A stretch of 64,000 nt of DNA from Streptomyces sp. NBC_00286 (GTDB taxonomy: Bacteria; Actinomycetota; Actinomycetes; Streptomycetales; Streptomycetaceae): positions 4,278,001 to 4,342,000 of the forward strand of contig NZ_CP108054.1 of NCBI RefSeq assembly GCF_036173125.1. The letters run 5' to 3'. Below, in pieces: positions 25,194-33,583 of this stretch. The first letter of the stretch is position 1. Every line of letters starts with the position of its first letter. Below the pieces are notes generated by a model. It was not told where the DNA came from. It ran no database searches and saw only the letters and a program-made list of their open reading frames with translations. A program made the position numbers and the translations under genes.

Positions 25194-25828
25194 TCGTGGC
25201 CGAGGACTCCGTACTGCTGCGCGAGGGCCTCGTACGGCTGCTGCGGGACGCGGGACTCACCGTCGTCGGCCAGGCCGGCTGCGCGGACACGCTCCTCCGC
25301 CTGGTCGCCGAGCTGCGCCCCGACGTGGCGCTGGTCGACATCCGCATGCCCCCGACCCACACGGACGAGGGCGTACGGGCAGCCGCTCGGATACGGGACC
25401 GCTTCCCGGAGACCGGCGTCCTGTTGCTCTCCCAGTACGTCGAGACCGGCACCGCGGTCCAGGAACTCTCCCGCGCCCCGGGCGGCTTCGGCTACCTCCT
25501 CAAGGACCGCATCGCCGACCCCTCGGAACTCACCGAGGGAATCAAGCGTGTGGCGGCCGGCGAACCCTTCATCGACCCGGAGATCGTCCGCCGCCTCCTG
25601 GGCCGCCGCCGCGTGGACGGCGCACTCGAAACGCTCACCCGGCGCGAGGGCGAAGTGCTGGCGCTGATGGCGGAGGGCCGCTCCAACGAGTCGATCAGCC
25701 GCTGCCTGCGCATCGGCGGCAAGACCGTCGAGACACATGTGCGCAGCATCTTCATGAAGCTGGGCATGGAGCCGGATCTGGAACATCACCGGCGGGTGCT
25801 GGCCGTACTCGCCTATCTGCAGGCGTGA
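25184..25828 (+). CDS. NarL/LuxR-family response regulator
   Basis: 214 residues from a GTG that overlaps the kinase gene by 10 bp. Receiver domain VRLIVAEDSVLLREGL with phosphorylated Asp52 (VALVDIRMPP). C-terminal LuxR-type helix-turn-helix (LTRREGEVLALMAEG, NESISRCLRIGGKTVETHVR). It forms a two-component system with the kinase. Targets are unknown; divergent or downstream genes of the usual ABC-transporter type are absent. Its last codons and stop lie in a 33-bp tandem duplication. Confidence 0.92.
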   Translation: MRLIVAEDSVLLREGLVRLLRDAGLTVVGQAGCADTLLRLVAELRPDVALVDIRMPPTHTDEGVRAAARIRDRFPETGVLLLSQYVETGTAVQELSRAPGGFGYLLKDRIADPSELTEGIKRVAAGEPFIDPEIVRRLLGRRRVDGALETLTRREGEVLALMAEGRSNESISRCLRIGGKTVETHVRSIFMKLGMEPDLEHHRRVLAVLAYLQA

Positions 25829-25883
25829 GCCGGCCGTCGCGGCACGCAGCGGCAGGCGTGAGCCGGCCGTCGCGGCACGCAGC
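25820..25883. repeat. 33-bp tandem duplication across the response-regulator stop codon
   Basis: The 31-bp block beginning CAGGCGTGAGCCGGCCGTCG occurs at 25820-25850 and 25853-25883. The first copy contains the TGA stop (25826-25828); the second repeats it in the spacer. Confidence 0.85.
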
Positions 25884-25972
25884 CGGCTCGGAATACCGGG
25901 CAGTACGGGGCACGCTGAATTTGAGGAGAACCGTCCGTACTGTCCGCATCCTGAAGAGTGGAGGAGACCGAG

Positions 25973-26398
25973 ATGGCGCTGAGTCGCGAAGAGCGTGAGC
26001 AGTTCCTGGCTGAGCCGCATATCGCCGCGTTCGCGGTGGATGCCGGGGAGGGGCGGGGTCCGGTCACCGTGCCGGTCTGGTACCAGTACGCGTCCGACGG
26101 CACCGTATGGATCCTGACCGGGCTCGATTCCCGCAAGAACCGGCTGATCGGCGCGGCGGGCCGATTCTCCCTGCTGGTCGACCGGCTCGAGCCCACCATC
26201 CGGTACGTATCGGTCGAGGGCCCGGTCATCGACACGATCCCCGCCACCATCGAACACCTCCGGGAACTCGCCACCCGCTACCTCCCGCCCGAGAAGGTCG
26301 ACGGCTACGTCGACTTCGCCTGGAAGGAACACGGCGAGCAGGTGGTCGTCCGCATGCGCCCCGAGCACTGGCTGTCGTCGGACCTCGGGCAGGTCTGA
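25973..26398 (+). CDS. F420-binding PPOX-class protein (TIGR03618-like)
   Basis: 141 residues from ATG 25973 behind GGAGGAG. A split-barrel flavin/F420 protein: EREQFLAEPHIAAFAVDAGE, GPVTVPVWYQYASDGTVWIL, SRKNRLIGAAGRFSLLVDR, IRYVSVEGPV, and a terminal VVVRMRPEHW. These proteins bind F420 or flavin and reduce small unsaturated compounds such as biliverdin or enones. Single gene; substrate unknown. Confidence 0.85.
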   Translation: MALSREEREQFLAEPHIAAFAVDAGEGRGPVTVPVWYQYASDGTVWILTGLDSRKNRLIGAAGRFSLLVDRLEPTIRYVSVEGPVIDTIPATIEHLRELATRYLPPEKVDGYVDFAWKEHGEQVVVRMRPEHWLSSDLGQV

Positions 26399-26432
26399 GG
26401 CGCGCCCCGTACGGGACGTCACGTACGGGACG

Positions 26433-27302
26433 TCACATACGGAACGTGTGGACGGCGAAGTCCCGTACCGGCCGATAGCCGATCCGCTGATACAGCGCGT
26501 TGCTGGTCGGATTGGCGAGGTCGGTGAAGAGCAGCACCTCGTCGGCGCCCGCGGCCTGCGCGGCGCGGCTGACCGCGGCGGTGACGGCAGTGGCGTAACC
26601 GTGCCCCCGCAGAGCGGGCGGGGTGTAGACGGGCGCGATACGGATCTGCCCGGCGACCTTCGGCAGGGCGCCCGCCATCGAGACGGGCGTACCGTCCGGG
26701 GTCACCCAGAAAGTGATGCCGCCGTGGGCGATCCGGCCCTCGGCCCAGCGGTCCGAGTCGCGCATGGCCGGCCCGCCGGCCGCCGCAGCGAACTCGGCGT
26801 GCCACCGCGCGGCCAGCGCGCGGTCGTCCCCGGTGGCGAGCCTCGCTCTGCCGGGCGGGGCCGGGGCGGGGGGTGCGAGCGTACCGAGCCGGTAGAGCCG
26901 CTGGTTCGTCGTGAGCTGGGCGGTGGTTCCGGTACGGCGTTCCCAGGCGGTCGCGACGGCGGCGGCCGTGTCCGCGGGGCCGTTGACACCGGGGAGTGCG
27001 GAACCTGCCTCCGAGAGGCGCGCGGCGAGGGCATCGGCGGCTTCGGGGGTGGTGGGGGTGAGATTGAGTTCGTACGGCGGTGTCCGCAGGGCGGTGGCCC
27101 GCACGGCACCGTCCCGGTCCGTGAGCCACGCGAAGTGCGGCGGCTCCGGCCCGTAAGCGGCCGGTCCCCGGCTGCCCAGCGCGTCCGTGACCGTCAACTG
27201 CACGGTGTGCAGGGCGGGTTCCGAGCGCAGGAAGCCCCCGGCGCGGTCGAGGAAGACCTCGAGGTCACGGGTGAGGTGCCAGTCGGACGCAACGGAAGCC
27301 AT
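26433..27302 (-). CDS. GNAT-family N-acetyltransferase
   Basis: 289 residues from ATG 27302 (MASVASDWHLTRDLEVFLDR); longer upstream frames look non-coding. The C-terminal half is a standard GNAT domain: RIAPVYTPPALRGHGYATAV (acetyl-CoA loop), AGADEVLLFTDLANPTSNAL, YQRIGYRPVRDFA. The N-terminal half resembles the paired domain of predicted acetyltransferases that act on small molecules or antibiotics. The gene is divergent from the PdxH-like gene. The acceptor is unknown. Confidence 0.85.
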   Translation of the reverse strand: MASVASDWHLTRDLEVFLDRAGGFLRSEPALHTVQLTVTDALGSRGPAAYGPEPPHFAWLTDRDGAVRATALRTPPYELNLTPTTPEAADALAARLSEAGSALPGVNGPADTAAAVATAWERRTGTTAQLTTNQRLYRLGTLAPPAPAPPGRARLATGDDRALAARWHAEFAAAAGGPAMRDSDRWAEGRIAHGGITFWVTPDGTPVSMAGALPKVAGQIRIAPVYTPPALRGHGYATAVTAAVSRAAQAAGADEVLLFTDLANPTSNALYQRIGYRPVRDFAVHTFRM

Positions 27303-27472
27303 GCGCAATGATCCCGTGGACCGCGCCCGCCACGCTCGCGATTTACGCCGGGCTCGAGTCGCCGCTCGTCTGGTGGGGCCCTGGGATGCGGCCTGGTTTG
27401 GGGCTCGGGTTTTCGGCCGCCCGCGAGGCCGCCCGCGACCGGCGGGATGCCCTGTCGGGCGATACTCGCCCC

Positions 27473-28129
27473 ATGGAAACGGATCTTCACGAGCTGCTGC
27501 GCTCCCTGCGCGTGTGGGACACCGAGTTGCCCGGCTTCGACCCGGCCGAGGCGCCCGACGAGCCGCTGCCCCTCTTCGCGCGCTGGCTCGCGGAGGCGGC
27601 GGCGGCCGGTCAGACCGAGCCGCACACCATGTCGCTCGCGACATCGGACGAGAACGGCCTGCCCGACGTCCGCACGGTGATGCTGCACGGCGCCGACGCA
27701 AAAGGCTGGTCCTTCGCCACCCACGCCACCAGCCGCAAAGGCCGCCACCTGGCCACCCGCCCCTACGCGGCCCTCGGCTTCTACTGGCCGACACAGGGCC
27801 GCCAGGTACGCGTACGCGGCCCTGTCGCACTCGCCTCACCGGAGGAATCCCAAGCAGACCTGCACGCCCGCTCGACCGGCGCCCTGGCAGCGGCTCTTGT
27901 CGGCCACCAGAGCGAAGTACTGGATTCTGTCGGGGAGTTGACGCGCGCGTCGGAGTCCGCCTGGGAGCAGGCGCAACGGGAGCCCGACGCCCAGGCCCCC
28001 TCCTGGACCCTGTACCGCGTCCAGCCGAACGAGGTGGAGTTCTTCCAGGGGCACGCCCAGCGACGTCACGTACGCCTCGACTATCGCCGTACGGACGGCG
28101 GTTGGACCAGGCAGTTGCTGTGGCCGTGA
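27473..28129 (+). CDS. Pyridoxamine 5'-phosphate oxidase family protein (PdxH-like)
   Basis: 218 residues (METDLHELLRSLRVWDTELPGF). FMN split barrel with SLATSDENGLPDVRTVMLHG, SFATHATSRKGRHLATRPYAALGFYW, QVRVRGPV and a C-terminal dimerisation part ending RHVRLDYRR-TDGGWTRQLLWP, which is the PdxH pattern (R-x-H...R, usually ending RLxP). It would oxidise pyridoxine/pyridoxamine phosphate to PLP. Some residues differ from E. coli PdxH, so a related role is possible. ATG 27473 is preferred to upstream in-frame starts. Confidence 0.82.
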   Translation: METDLHELLRSLRVWDTELPGFDPAEAPDEPLPLFARWLAEAAAAGQTEPHTMSLATSDENGLPDVRTVMLHGADAKGWSFATHATSRKGRHLATRPYAALGFYWPTQGRQVRVRGPVALASPEESQADLHARSTGALAAALVGHQSEVLDSVGELTRASESAWEQAQREPDAQAPSWTLYRVQPNEVEFFQGHAQRRHVRLDYRRTDGGWTRQLLWP

Positions 28130-28151
28130 GGACGGAGGGGTGACTCGCAGC

Positions 28152-28757
28152 TCATCGCGGAGCGGCCGGCTCCGGATCCGTGGCGAGCCGGGCGTGCAGG
28201 TGGACGTCCCGGAACGCGTCGCGGCGGCCCGCCTCGAACATCGCGTCGCGCAGGGTGCCCTCGAGGAGAAAGCCGCAGCGGTTCGCGATGTGGCAGGAGG
28301 CGTCGTGCCCGAGGGCGTGGCCCAACTCCAGGCGGTGGAGGCCGAGTTCGGTGAGGGCCCAGCGGGAGACGAGCGCCAGCGCACGCGTCGCGACCCGGTG
28401 ACCACGGGCCTCTGGAAGGACCCAGTAGCCGACGCGGGCGCAGCGTGTGGCGGTGTGGATCGTGTGGACGCCGATATCGCCGAGCGTCGCGCCGGTGGTC
28501 TCGTCCGTGACGCGGAAGGAGGCGGCGCTACCGTCGGCCGCGTTCTCGGCCCGCGAGCGGAGCGCGTCCCGGGCGCCGTCGACGTCGGTGACCGTCTTGA
28601 GCGGCGTGTTCCAGCGCTGGAACTCCGGGTCGGTCCTGCCGCGCAGCCACGCCTCCACATCACGGTCGGACTCCGGGTCCCAGGAACACAACCGCAGTCC
28701 GTGGCCGTGCAGTTCGGGGAACGGACGGACGAGGAACCGCGCTTGGACATGGGCCAT
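28152..28757 (-). CDS. RimJ/RimL-type GNAT acetyltransferase
   Basis: 201 residues. Motifs: LRLCSWDPESDRDVEAWLRG, TGATLGDIGVHTIH, ARVGYWVLPEARGHRVATRA, LGLHRLELGHALGHDASCHIANRCGFLLEGTLRD. This is the RimJ/RimL family that acetylates protein N-termini or small amines. It is convergent with the PdxH-like gene, with only about 20 bp between their stops. Its own substrate is not predictable. Confidence 0.88.
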   Translation of the reverse strand: MAHVQARFLVRPFPELHGHGLRLCSWDPESDRDVEAWLRGRTDPEFQRWNTPLKTVTDVDGARDALRSRAENAADGSAASFRVTDETTGATLGDIGVHTIHTATRCARVGYWVLPEARGHRVATRALALVSRWALTELGLHRLELGHALGHDASCHIANRCGFLLEGTLRDAMFEAGRRDAFRDVHLHARLATDPEPAAPR

Positions 28758-28788
28758 CGCCCCATTGAAACCCGTACGTCTTCACGCC

Positions 28789-29220
28789 TCACATCCGGGG
28801 CCGGAACACCGGCACCACGACATCCGCCGCGTCCTCCCCCGCCCCCTCCCCCGCCTCCCGGAACGTCACCTCAAGCCCCATCCCGGCCCGCAGCGCGCCC
28901 TCCTCGCAGTCCACCACCTCGGTCATCATCCGCGGCCCCTCGGCGAGATCGACGACGGCAGCCACGTACGGCGTACGACTCCCGAAGGGCGGGAGATCGT
29001 TACGGTGGACCACCGACCAGGTGTAGAGCGCGGCGCGCCCGCTCGCCCGCTCCCAGGCCACGTCCTCGCTCCAGCAGTACGGGCAGAACTCGCGCGGGTA
29101 GTGATGGGCCCGCCCGCACGCCCCGCACCGCCGCAGGAGCAGCTCCCCCCGGCCGGCCGCCTCCCAGTACGCCCGCGTGAAGGCATCCCCCTCCGGCACA
29201 TCGAATCGCGCCGCCGCCAT
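28789..29220 (-). CDS. DUF35 zinc-ribbon/OB-fold protein, second copy
   Basis: 143 residues. Zinc ribbon at Cys32, Cys35, Cys46 and Cys49 (CGAC, CPYC), then OB fold (ALYTWSVVHRNDLPPFGSR, YVAAVVDLAEGPRMMTEVVD). Its start overlaps the DoxX stop (ATGA), so the two are one operon behind the operator at 29694. DUF35 proteins normally pair with a thiolase/aldolase, and none is adjacent here; the lone thiolase at 20819 is a plausible partner encoded elsewhere in the same regulon. Confidence 0.85.
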   Translation of the reverse strand: MAAARFDVPEGDAFTRAYWEAAGRGELLLRRCGACGRAHHYPREFCPYCWSEDVAWERASGRAALYTWSVVHRNDLPPFGSRTPYVAAVVDLAEGPRMMTEVVDCEEGALRAGMGLEVTFREAGEGAGEDAADVVVPVFRPRM

Positions 29221-29669
29221 CAGAACAGCCCCAGTGCGCTGTCCAGCGACCACGTCTGCCAGGACATCCCGAACAACGCCACCAGGGAAATCAGCGCCAT
29301 CATCGAGTTCTGCCCCTGCTCGGCCCAGTCGTGGATCATGAGGACGAGGTAGAGGAGGTTGAGGAGCAGGCCGCCGACCAGGGCGATCGGAGTCAGGAAG
29401 CCGACGATCAGGCCTAGTCCCAGGGCGAGTTCCGCATACACGACGACGTACGCCATGGCCCTCGGCCGAGGCGCGACGACGACGTCGAAGCCGCTGCGCA
29501 CGGCGGTCCAGCGGTGCTTCGCCGCGACATCCGCCGCCCAAGCGATCCCCGTTCCCCGCTCGAACCACGCCTTCTTGTCCTTGTGCCGCCAGCTCTCCAG
29601 CCACCACAGCCCGAGCCCGATACGCAGCACGGCGCCCCATTCCGCACCGGTGAGCCAGATCGTGTCCAT
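29220..29669 (-). CDS. DoxX-family membrane protein
   Basis: 149 residues with about four membrane helices: GAEWGAVLRIGLGLWWLESW, AYVVVYAELALGLGLIVGFL, ALVGGLLLNLLYLVLMIHDW and SMMALISLVALFGMSWQTW. DoxX/DoxD-like proteins are linked to quinone or thiosulfate redox and to oxidoreductase complexes; the role here is open. ATG 29669 follows GGGAAA. First gene of an operon with DUF35, an unusual pairing. A perfect operator lies 25 bp upstream. Confidence 0.82.
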   Translation of the reverse strand: MDTIWLTGAEWGAVLRIGLGLWWLESWRHKDKKAWFERGTGIAWAADVAAKHRWTAVRSGFDVVVAPRPRAMAYVVVYAELALGLGLIVGFLTPIALVGGLLLNLLYLVLMIHDWAEQGQNSMMALISLVALFGMSWQTWSLDSALGLF

Positions 29670-29693
29670 GGATTTCCCTGCGGTCGAAGGAAT

Positions 29694-29708
29694 CTGACGA
29701 TACGTCAG
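29694..29708. promoter_or_regulatory. CTGACG-ATA-CGTCAG operator before the DoxX/DUF35 operon
   Basis: A perfect copy of the shared 15-bp palindrome, flanked by AAT and TT. It lies 25 bp from the DoxX ATG and 102 bp from the divergent cupin gene, so it could act on either; its position fits the DoxX unit best. Confidence 0.7.
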
Positions 29709-29810
29709 TTCAGCGGATGCGCGGCGGTCACGCAAGACCGGGCGGAGGCGAGACTCTTCCCGTAGCCGGCCGCGACAGAGCCCAGTCGGCCGGTGTTAGC
29801 GTTCGACCGC

Positions 29811-30230
29811 ATGGACGACGGCGTGATGGACGACGGCGTGTACGTGGGCAACGCGGGCAAGGACGCGGCGCTGGACCGCGGATGGCTGCTCGGGCACTTC
29901 AAGGACGAGGGTGACCCTCGGCAGAGCGACGCGGTGGAGATCAAGTGGGGCATCCACCCCAGCGGTGACGAGCGAGCGCAATGGGTGCGGGGCGAGGAAC
30001 GCACGGCCCTGCTGGTTCTCATCAGCGGCCGCTTCCGGGTCGAACTCCCCGGCCGCAGCGTCCTGCTGGAACGCCAGGGCGACTACGTCATATGGGGCCA
30101 CGGAGTGGACCACTCCTGGGTCGCGGAGGAGGAGTCGGTGGTGCTGACCGTGCGGTGGCCGTCCGTTCCCGGATACGCGGTGCCGCAGCAGGAGCGCCAC
30201 GAATCCCACCCACTCTCCCCACAGCCGTGA
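29811..30230 (+). CDS. Cupin-domain protein
   Basis: 139 residues from ATG 29811; an in-frame start at 29793 is weaker. A single cupin barrel: VEIKWGIHPSGDERAQWVRG, ERTALLVLISGRFRVELPGR, QGDYVIWGHGVDHSWVAEEES. His is present in the second motif (GHGVDHSW) and in IHPSGDER, so metal binding is possible. Function unknown; family members are sometimes annotated as signal peptidase I by error. Divergent from the DoxX operon. Confidence 0.75.
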   Translation: MDDGVMDDGVYVGNAGKDAALDRGWLLGHFKDEGDPRQSDAVEIKWGIHPSGDERAQWVRGEERTALLVLISGRFRVELPGRSVLLERQGDYVIWGHGVDHSWVAEEESVVLTVRWPSVPGYAVPQQERHESHPLSPQP

Positions 30231-30297
30231 TCGATTCGCAATCGATTCCGGGCTTGACCGATACCCATCAAGTGACGTGGTGAATACGCTCTGGCGC

Positions 30298-31494
30298 ATG
30301 GCCGACTCTTCCGACGCGACGCGTCCTGAAACGCACCACGCGGTGCCGTCCCACGAAGACCGACCCGTGTACGTCATCGGCGGCGGCCCGGGCGGACTCT
30401 CCGCGGCGTACGCCCTGCGCGCCCAGGGCGTACGAGCCGTCGTACTCGAGCGATCCGAGCATGTCGGGGCGTCCTGGCGGCGGCATTACGACCGGCTGCA
30501 TCTGCATACGACCCGGAGGTTGTCGTCCCTGCCTGGCCTGGCGATGCCGCGCTCGTTCGGGCGCTGGGTCTCGCGGGACAACGTGGTGCGGTATCTGGAG
30601 AAGTACGCGGAATACCACGAGCTCGAGGTGGTCACCGGGGTGGAGGTCTCCCGCGTGGAGCCCGCCGCGGACGGCACCGGCTGGCTGTTGCGGGCCACCG
30701 GCGGGCGCGAGCTGACCGGTAGCGCGGTCGTGATCGCCACCGGCTACAACCACACGCCCCACGTGCCCGACTGGCCGGGCCGCGACGCGTACAGCGGCGA
30801 GCTCCTGCACGCGGGCCAGTACCGCAACGCCGCCCCCTACGCCGGCCGCGACGTCCTCGTCGTCGGCATCGGCAACACGGGCGCCGAGATCGCCGTCGAC
30901 CTCGTCGAGGGCGGGGCCTCGCGCGTACGGCTCTCGGTGCGTACCGCGCCGCACATCCTGCGCCGGTCCACGGCCGGGTGGCCCGCCCAGCGCACCGGGA
31001 TTCTCGTACGGCGGCTGCCGGTCTCCTTGGTGGACCGGCTGGCCGGGCCGGTGGGGAAGATCAGCGTGCCGGACCTGTCGGCCCACGGCCTTCCCCGGCC
31101 CGACACCGGGCTCTACTCCCGCGTGAACGAGGGCTCGATCCCGGTGCAGGACGTCGGCCTGATCGACGCCGTGCGCAAGGGGCAGGTCGAGATCGTGTCC
31201 GCCGTCGACGGTTTCGAGGACGGCAAGGTCGTCCTCGCGAACGGCGACCGGATCGGCCCGGACGTCGTCATCGCCGCGACCGGCTACCGCCGCGCCCTGG
31301 AAGACCTCGTCGGCCACCTCGGCGTCCTGGACGAACGCGGCCGCCCAGTCGTCCACGGCCCCCGCACCCCGAACAACGCCCCCGGCCTCTACTTCACCGG
31401 CTTCACCAACCCCATCAGCGGCATGCTCCGCGAACTCGCCCTGGACGCCCAGAAGATCGCGAAGGCGATCGCGAGGGCGGACAGGCGGAGGTAG
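30298..31494 (+). CDS. Flavin-containing monooxygenase-like protein (FAD/NADPH)
   Basis: 398 residues from ATG 30298. Two Rossmann motifs are clear: VIGGGPGGLSAAYALRAQG (FAD) and DVLVVGIGNTGAEIAVDL (NADPH). ERSEHVGASWRRHYDRLHLH and VIATGYNHTPHVP are typical of class B flavoprotein monooxygenases such as YUCCA and plant-type FMOs. It would N- or S-oxygenate, or decarboxylate, an amine or carboxylate; the substrate is unknown. TSGGG-like third motif absent. Stand-alone gene with no adjacent operator. Four 26-bp repeats follow its stop. Confidence 0.85.
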   Translation: MADSSDATRPETHHAVPSHEDRPVYVIGGGPGGLSAAYALRAQGVRAVVLERSEHVGASWRRHYDRLHLHTTRRLSSLPGLAMPRSFGRWVSRDNVVRYLEKYAEYHELEVVTGVEVSRVEPAADGTGWLLRATGGRELTGSAVVIATGYNHTPHVPDWPGRDAYSGELLHAGQYRNAAPYAGRDVLVVGIGNTGAEIAVDLVEGGASRVRLSVRTAPHILRRSTAGWPAQRTGILVRRLPVSLVDRLAGPVGKISVPDLSAHGLPRPDTGLYSRVNEGSIPVQDVGLIDAVRKGQVEIVSAVDGFEDGKVVLANGDRIGPDVVIAATGYRRALEDLVGHLGVLDERGRPVVHGPRTPNNAPGLYFTGFTNPISGMLRELALDAQKIAKAIARADRRR

Positions 31495-31511
31495 TGGGCA
31501 CGGAGGTGCAC

Positions 31512-31620
31512 ACGGCATCCGGGGTCGCCCGGCGCATCCGGTATCCGGGGCCGCCTGACGTCTCCGGCATCCGGGGCCGCCTGAGGTATCCGGCATTCGG
31601 GGCAGCCTGACGCATCCGGA
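31512..31620. repeat. Four tandem 26-bp units downstream of the monooxygenase gene
   Basis: Units with the core ATCCGGGG-CGCCTGA start at 31517, 31543, 31569 and 31595 (exact 26-bp steps), with drift in the first and last. There is no spacer/repeat pattern as in CRISPR and no coding sign. Confidence 0.8.
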
Positions 31621-32266
31621 TGCCGTCCGCCCATGTTCCCGTGACGACCGTCGCGGGTACCAAACACGTTGTAGGTTCTCAACCCGTCCGCCCAGTCGGA
31701 TTGCCTTGACCTGCGGTTCTTCTGACTGTCTCAAAGGCAGGCCGCGCTATTTGTCTCAGCCTCACACCCACCGGAGCCAGGCTCTTTGTTGGCCTGGCAA
31801 TTCGATTCTCGCCGCACCAGATGGTGCGAGCAGGATGAACCGCGCGGCGGTTGCCGCCGAGCGCGTTCTCCCCGGCGATCCGGCCCTTCGCTGGCCTGGC
31901 GGCGGACAGGTGCCGCACAGCAGCCGCCGCACCTCCGCCGACCACTGATTCTCCAGGGCTCGGCCAATCCGACGAGGCTCTCCTGCGTGATCGGGCCAGA
32001 GCCGGATGAAGCCCCGTACTCGACGTAGGCGGTGCCGTGGGTCGCCCGGAGGTAGCGCTCTTCGACGACGCGTAGCTACGGCATCCTCATCCGCGCGGCA
32101 ACCGCCGCGGTCGAAACGCTGGGCGCAACCGTCTCTGTGGGTGTGGCCTCGGCATCTGCCGTGGAAGCGGCGGGCCCCGGCCTGGCTGCGTCGTCGGAAG
32201 TGACCTTTCCTCGTCGCGAACCGCGTGTCTGGTCGCAGCGCTGCCTCGGGTCGGGTGCAGAGGCGA
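31621..32266. other. Degenerate region with an ICMT-like fragment
   Basis: No intact gene was found. On the reverse strand at about 32009-32070 the sequence EERYLRATHGTAYVEYGAS resembles the C-terminal end of isoprenylcysteine methyltransferase-family proteins. The reading continues in another frame (FIRLWPDHAG), so it is a broken fragment. Base composition is somewhat lower in GC near 31660-31810 than in the neighbours. This marks the start of the accessory region. Confidence 0.35.
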
Positions 32267-33289
32267 TCAGTGCTTGTGCGGCTCTCCTCTGTGGACCGGG
32301 CCGTGCGGAGCCTCGCAGTGCGATGCGTCGCCCGCAGAGTCACCGGGCAGGGCCAACTGCAACATCTTCTCCGGAGCGTGGTCCACCTGAAGGGTGCTGT
32401 GAGTGATGCCGTAGTCGTGCCGCAGCAGTTCCTCCAGGTCTCGGCGGACGGCGTGGCAGTCGCCGCCGGGCTCGACCAGGACGTGTGCGGACAGGGCGGA
32501 CTGGCCGGAGGTGATCTGCCAGACGTGCAGGTCGTGGACCTCGACGACGGCCGTCTGGGCGACGAGCTTGTCACCGAGCGTGTCGGGGTCGACATCAGCC
32601 GGGGCGGCCTCCAGGAATATCCGGCCCGACTCGCGCAGCAGCCCGTACCCGGCCTTCACCATCAGCGCGACGACCACGAGCGTGGCGATGCCGTCGGCGC
32701 GGGCGAACCCGGTGAGCAGCACGATCAGACCAGCCACCGCGGTGCCGACGAAGGCGAACAGGTCGTTGAGGATGTGCTGGTAGGCGCCCTCGACATTGAG
32801 CGAGGAGCGGTTGGCCTTGGAGATGCACCAGGCGGCTGCGATGTTCACCACGATCCCGGCGAGTGCTGTGCCGAACACCAGCCCGCCCTCCACCTCCGGC
32901 GGATCGATCAGGCGGTGCACGGCCTCGTACGCCAGCCAGGCGCCGAGCAGGAGCAGGGTCAGGCCGTTGGCCTGGGCGGACAGGATCTCGGCTCGCTTGA
33001 GGCCGTAGGTGAAGCCGCCGCGGGCGGGGCGTGCGGACAGCCGCATGGCGATCAGTGCGAGGACGATGGACACGGCGTCGGTCAGCATGTGGGCCGCGTC
33101 GGAGATGAGGGCGAGGGACTGGGCGATGATGCCGATGACGACCTCGATCGCCATGAACGCCGTGATCAGCGTGAGCGCGATCCCCAACCAGCGGCGATCG
33201 GCGTCCGCGGAGACGCCGTGGGAGTGCCCGGCGTGCCCGCCCGCTCCGCGCTCGTGCGCCGGGCCGTGCTCATGACTGTGGTCACTCAT
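32267..33289 (-). CDS. Cation diffusion facilitator (Zn/Co/Cd efflux, CzcD-like)
   Basis: 340 residues from ATG 33289 behind GGGGAAGG. His-rich N-terminus (SDHSHEHGPAHERGAGGHAGHSHG). Six membrane segments with the metal site in ALISDAAHMLTDAVSIVLAL (HxxxD) and AYQHILNDLFAFVGTAVAG. C-terminal cytoplasmic domain VEVHDLHVWQITSGQ and a His-rich tail. It exports divalent metal ions in exchange for protons. First intact gene of the metal-related cluster. A 140-bp gap separates it from the divergent membrane gene. Confidence 0.9.
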   Translation of the reverse strand: MSDHSHEHGPAHERGAGGHAGHSHGVSADADRRWLGIALTLITAFMAIEVVIGIIAQSLALISDAAHMLTDAVSIVLALIAMRLSARPARGGFTYGLKRAEILSAQANGLTLLLLGAWLAYEAVHRLIDPPEVEGGLVFGTALAGIVVNIAAAWCISKANRSSLNVEGAYQHILNDLFAFVGTAVAGLIVLLTGFARADGIATLVVVALMVKAGYGLLRESGRIFLEAAPADVDPDTLGDKLVAQTAVVEVHDLHVWQITSGQSALSAHVLVEPGGDCHAVRRDLEELLRHDYGITHSTLQVDHAPEKMLQLALPGDSAGDASHCEAPHGPVHRGEPHKH

Positions 33290-33583
33290 GCTGTACGCCT
33301 TCCCCCTCGCGACGGATGCCTCGCATGCAGTGAAACGCATGGGTTCGCGAATCACCAAAGGCTGCATCGGTGACCGTTGTCATGTCCGTTAGCAGGCCTC
33401 TGACCTGCGGAAATTTGCCAACCAGTGATCGTTCCCAAGTGGCGGCGTCACGAGCCCCACCCTGTCGTGAACGGGTCGGCGAGTCGGTCGGTACGCTTCC
33501 AGGGCGTACGGGTTCTGCAGTCCCGTAGGCCGCCATCCGCTCCCCGTCCGAACCAGCGACGGACTCCCGAAAGCCGCGACCTG

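Noticed and set aside
2152..31494. Secondary-metabolite gene cluster around afsR/afsK
   Set aside because: No polyketide synthase, NRPS, terpene synthase or other scaffold gene is present; these are global regulators and CoA catabolism.
31512..31620. Possible CRISPR array
   Set aside because: Units are contiguous 26-bp repeats without unique spacers and no cas gene is present.
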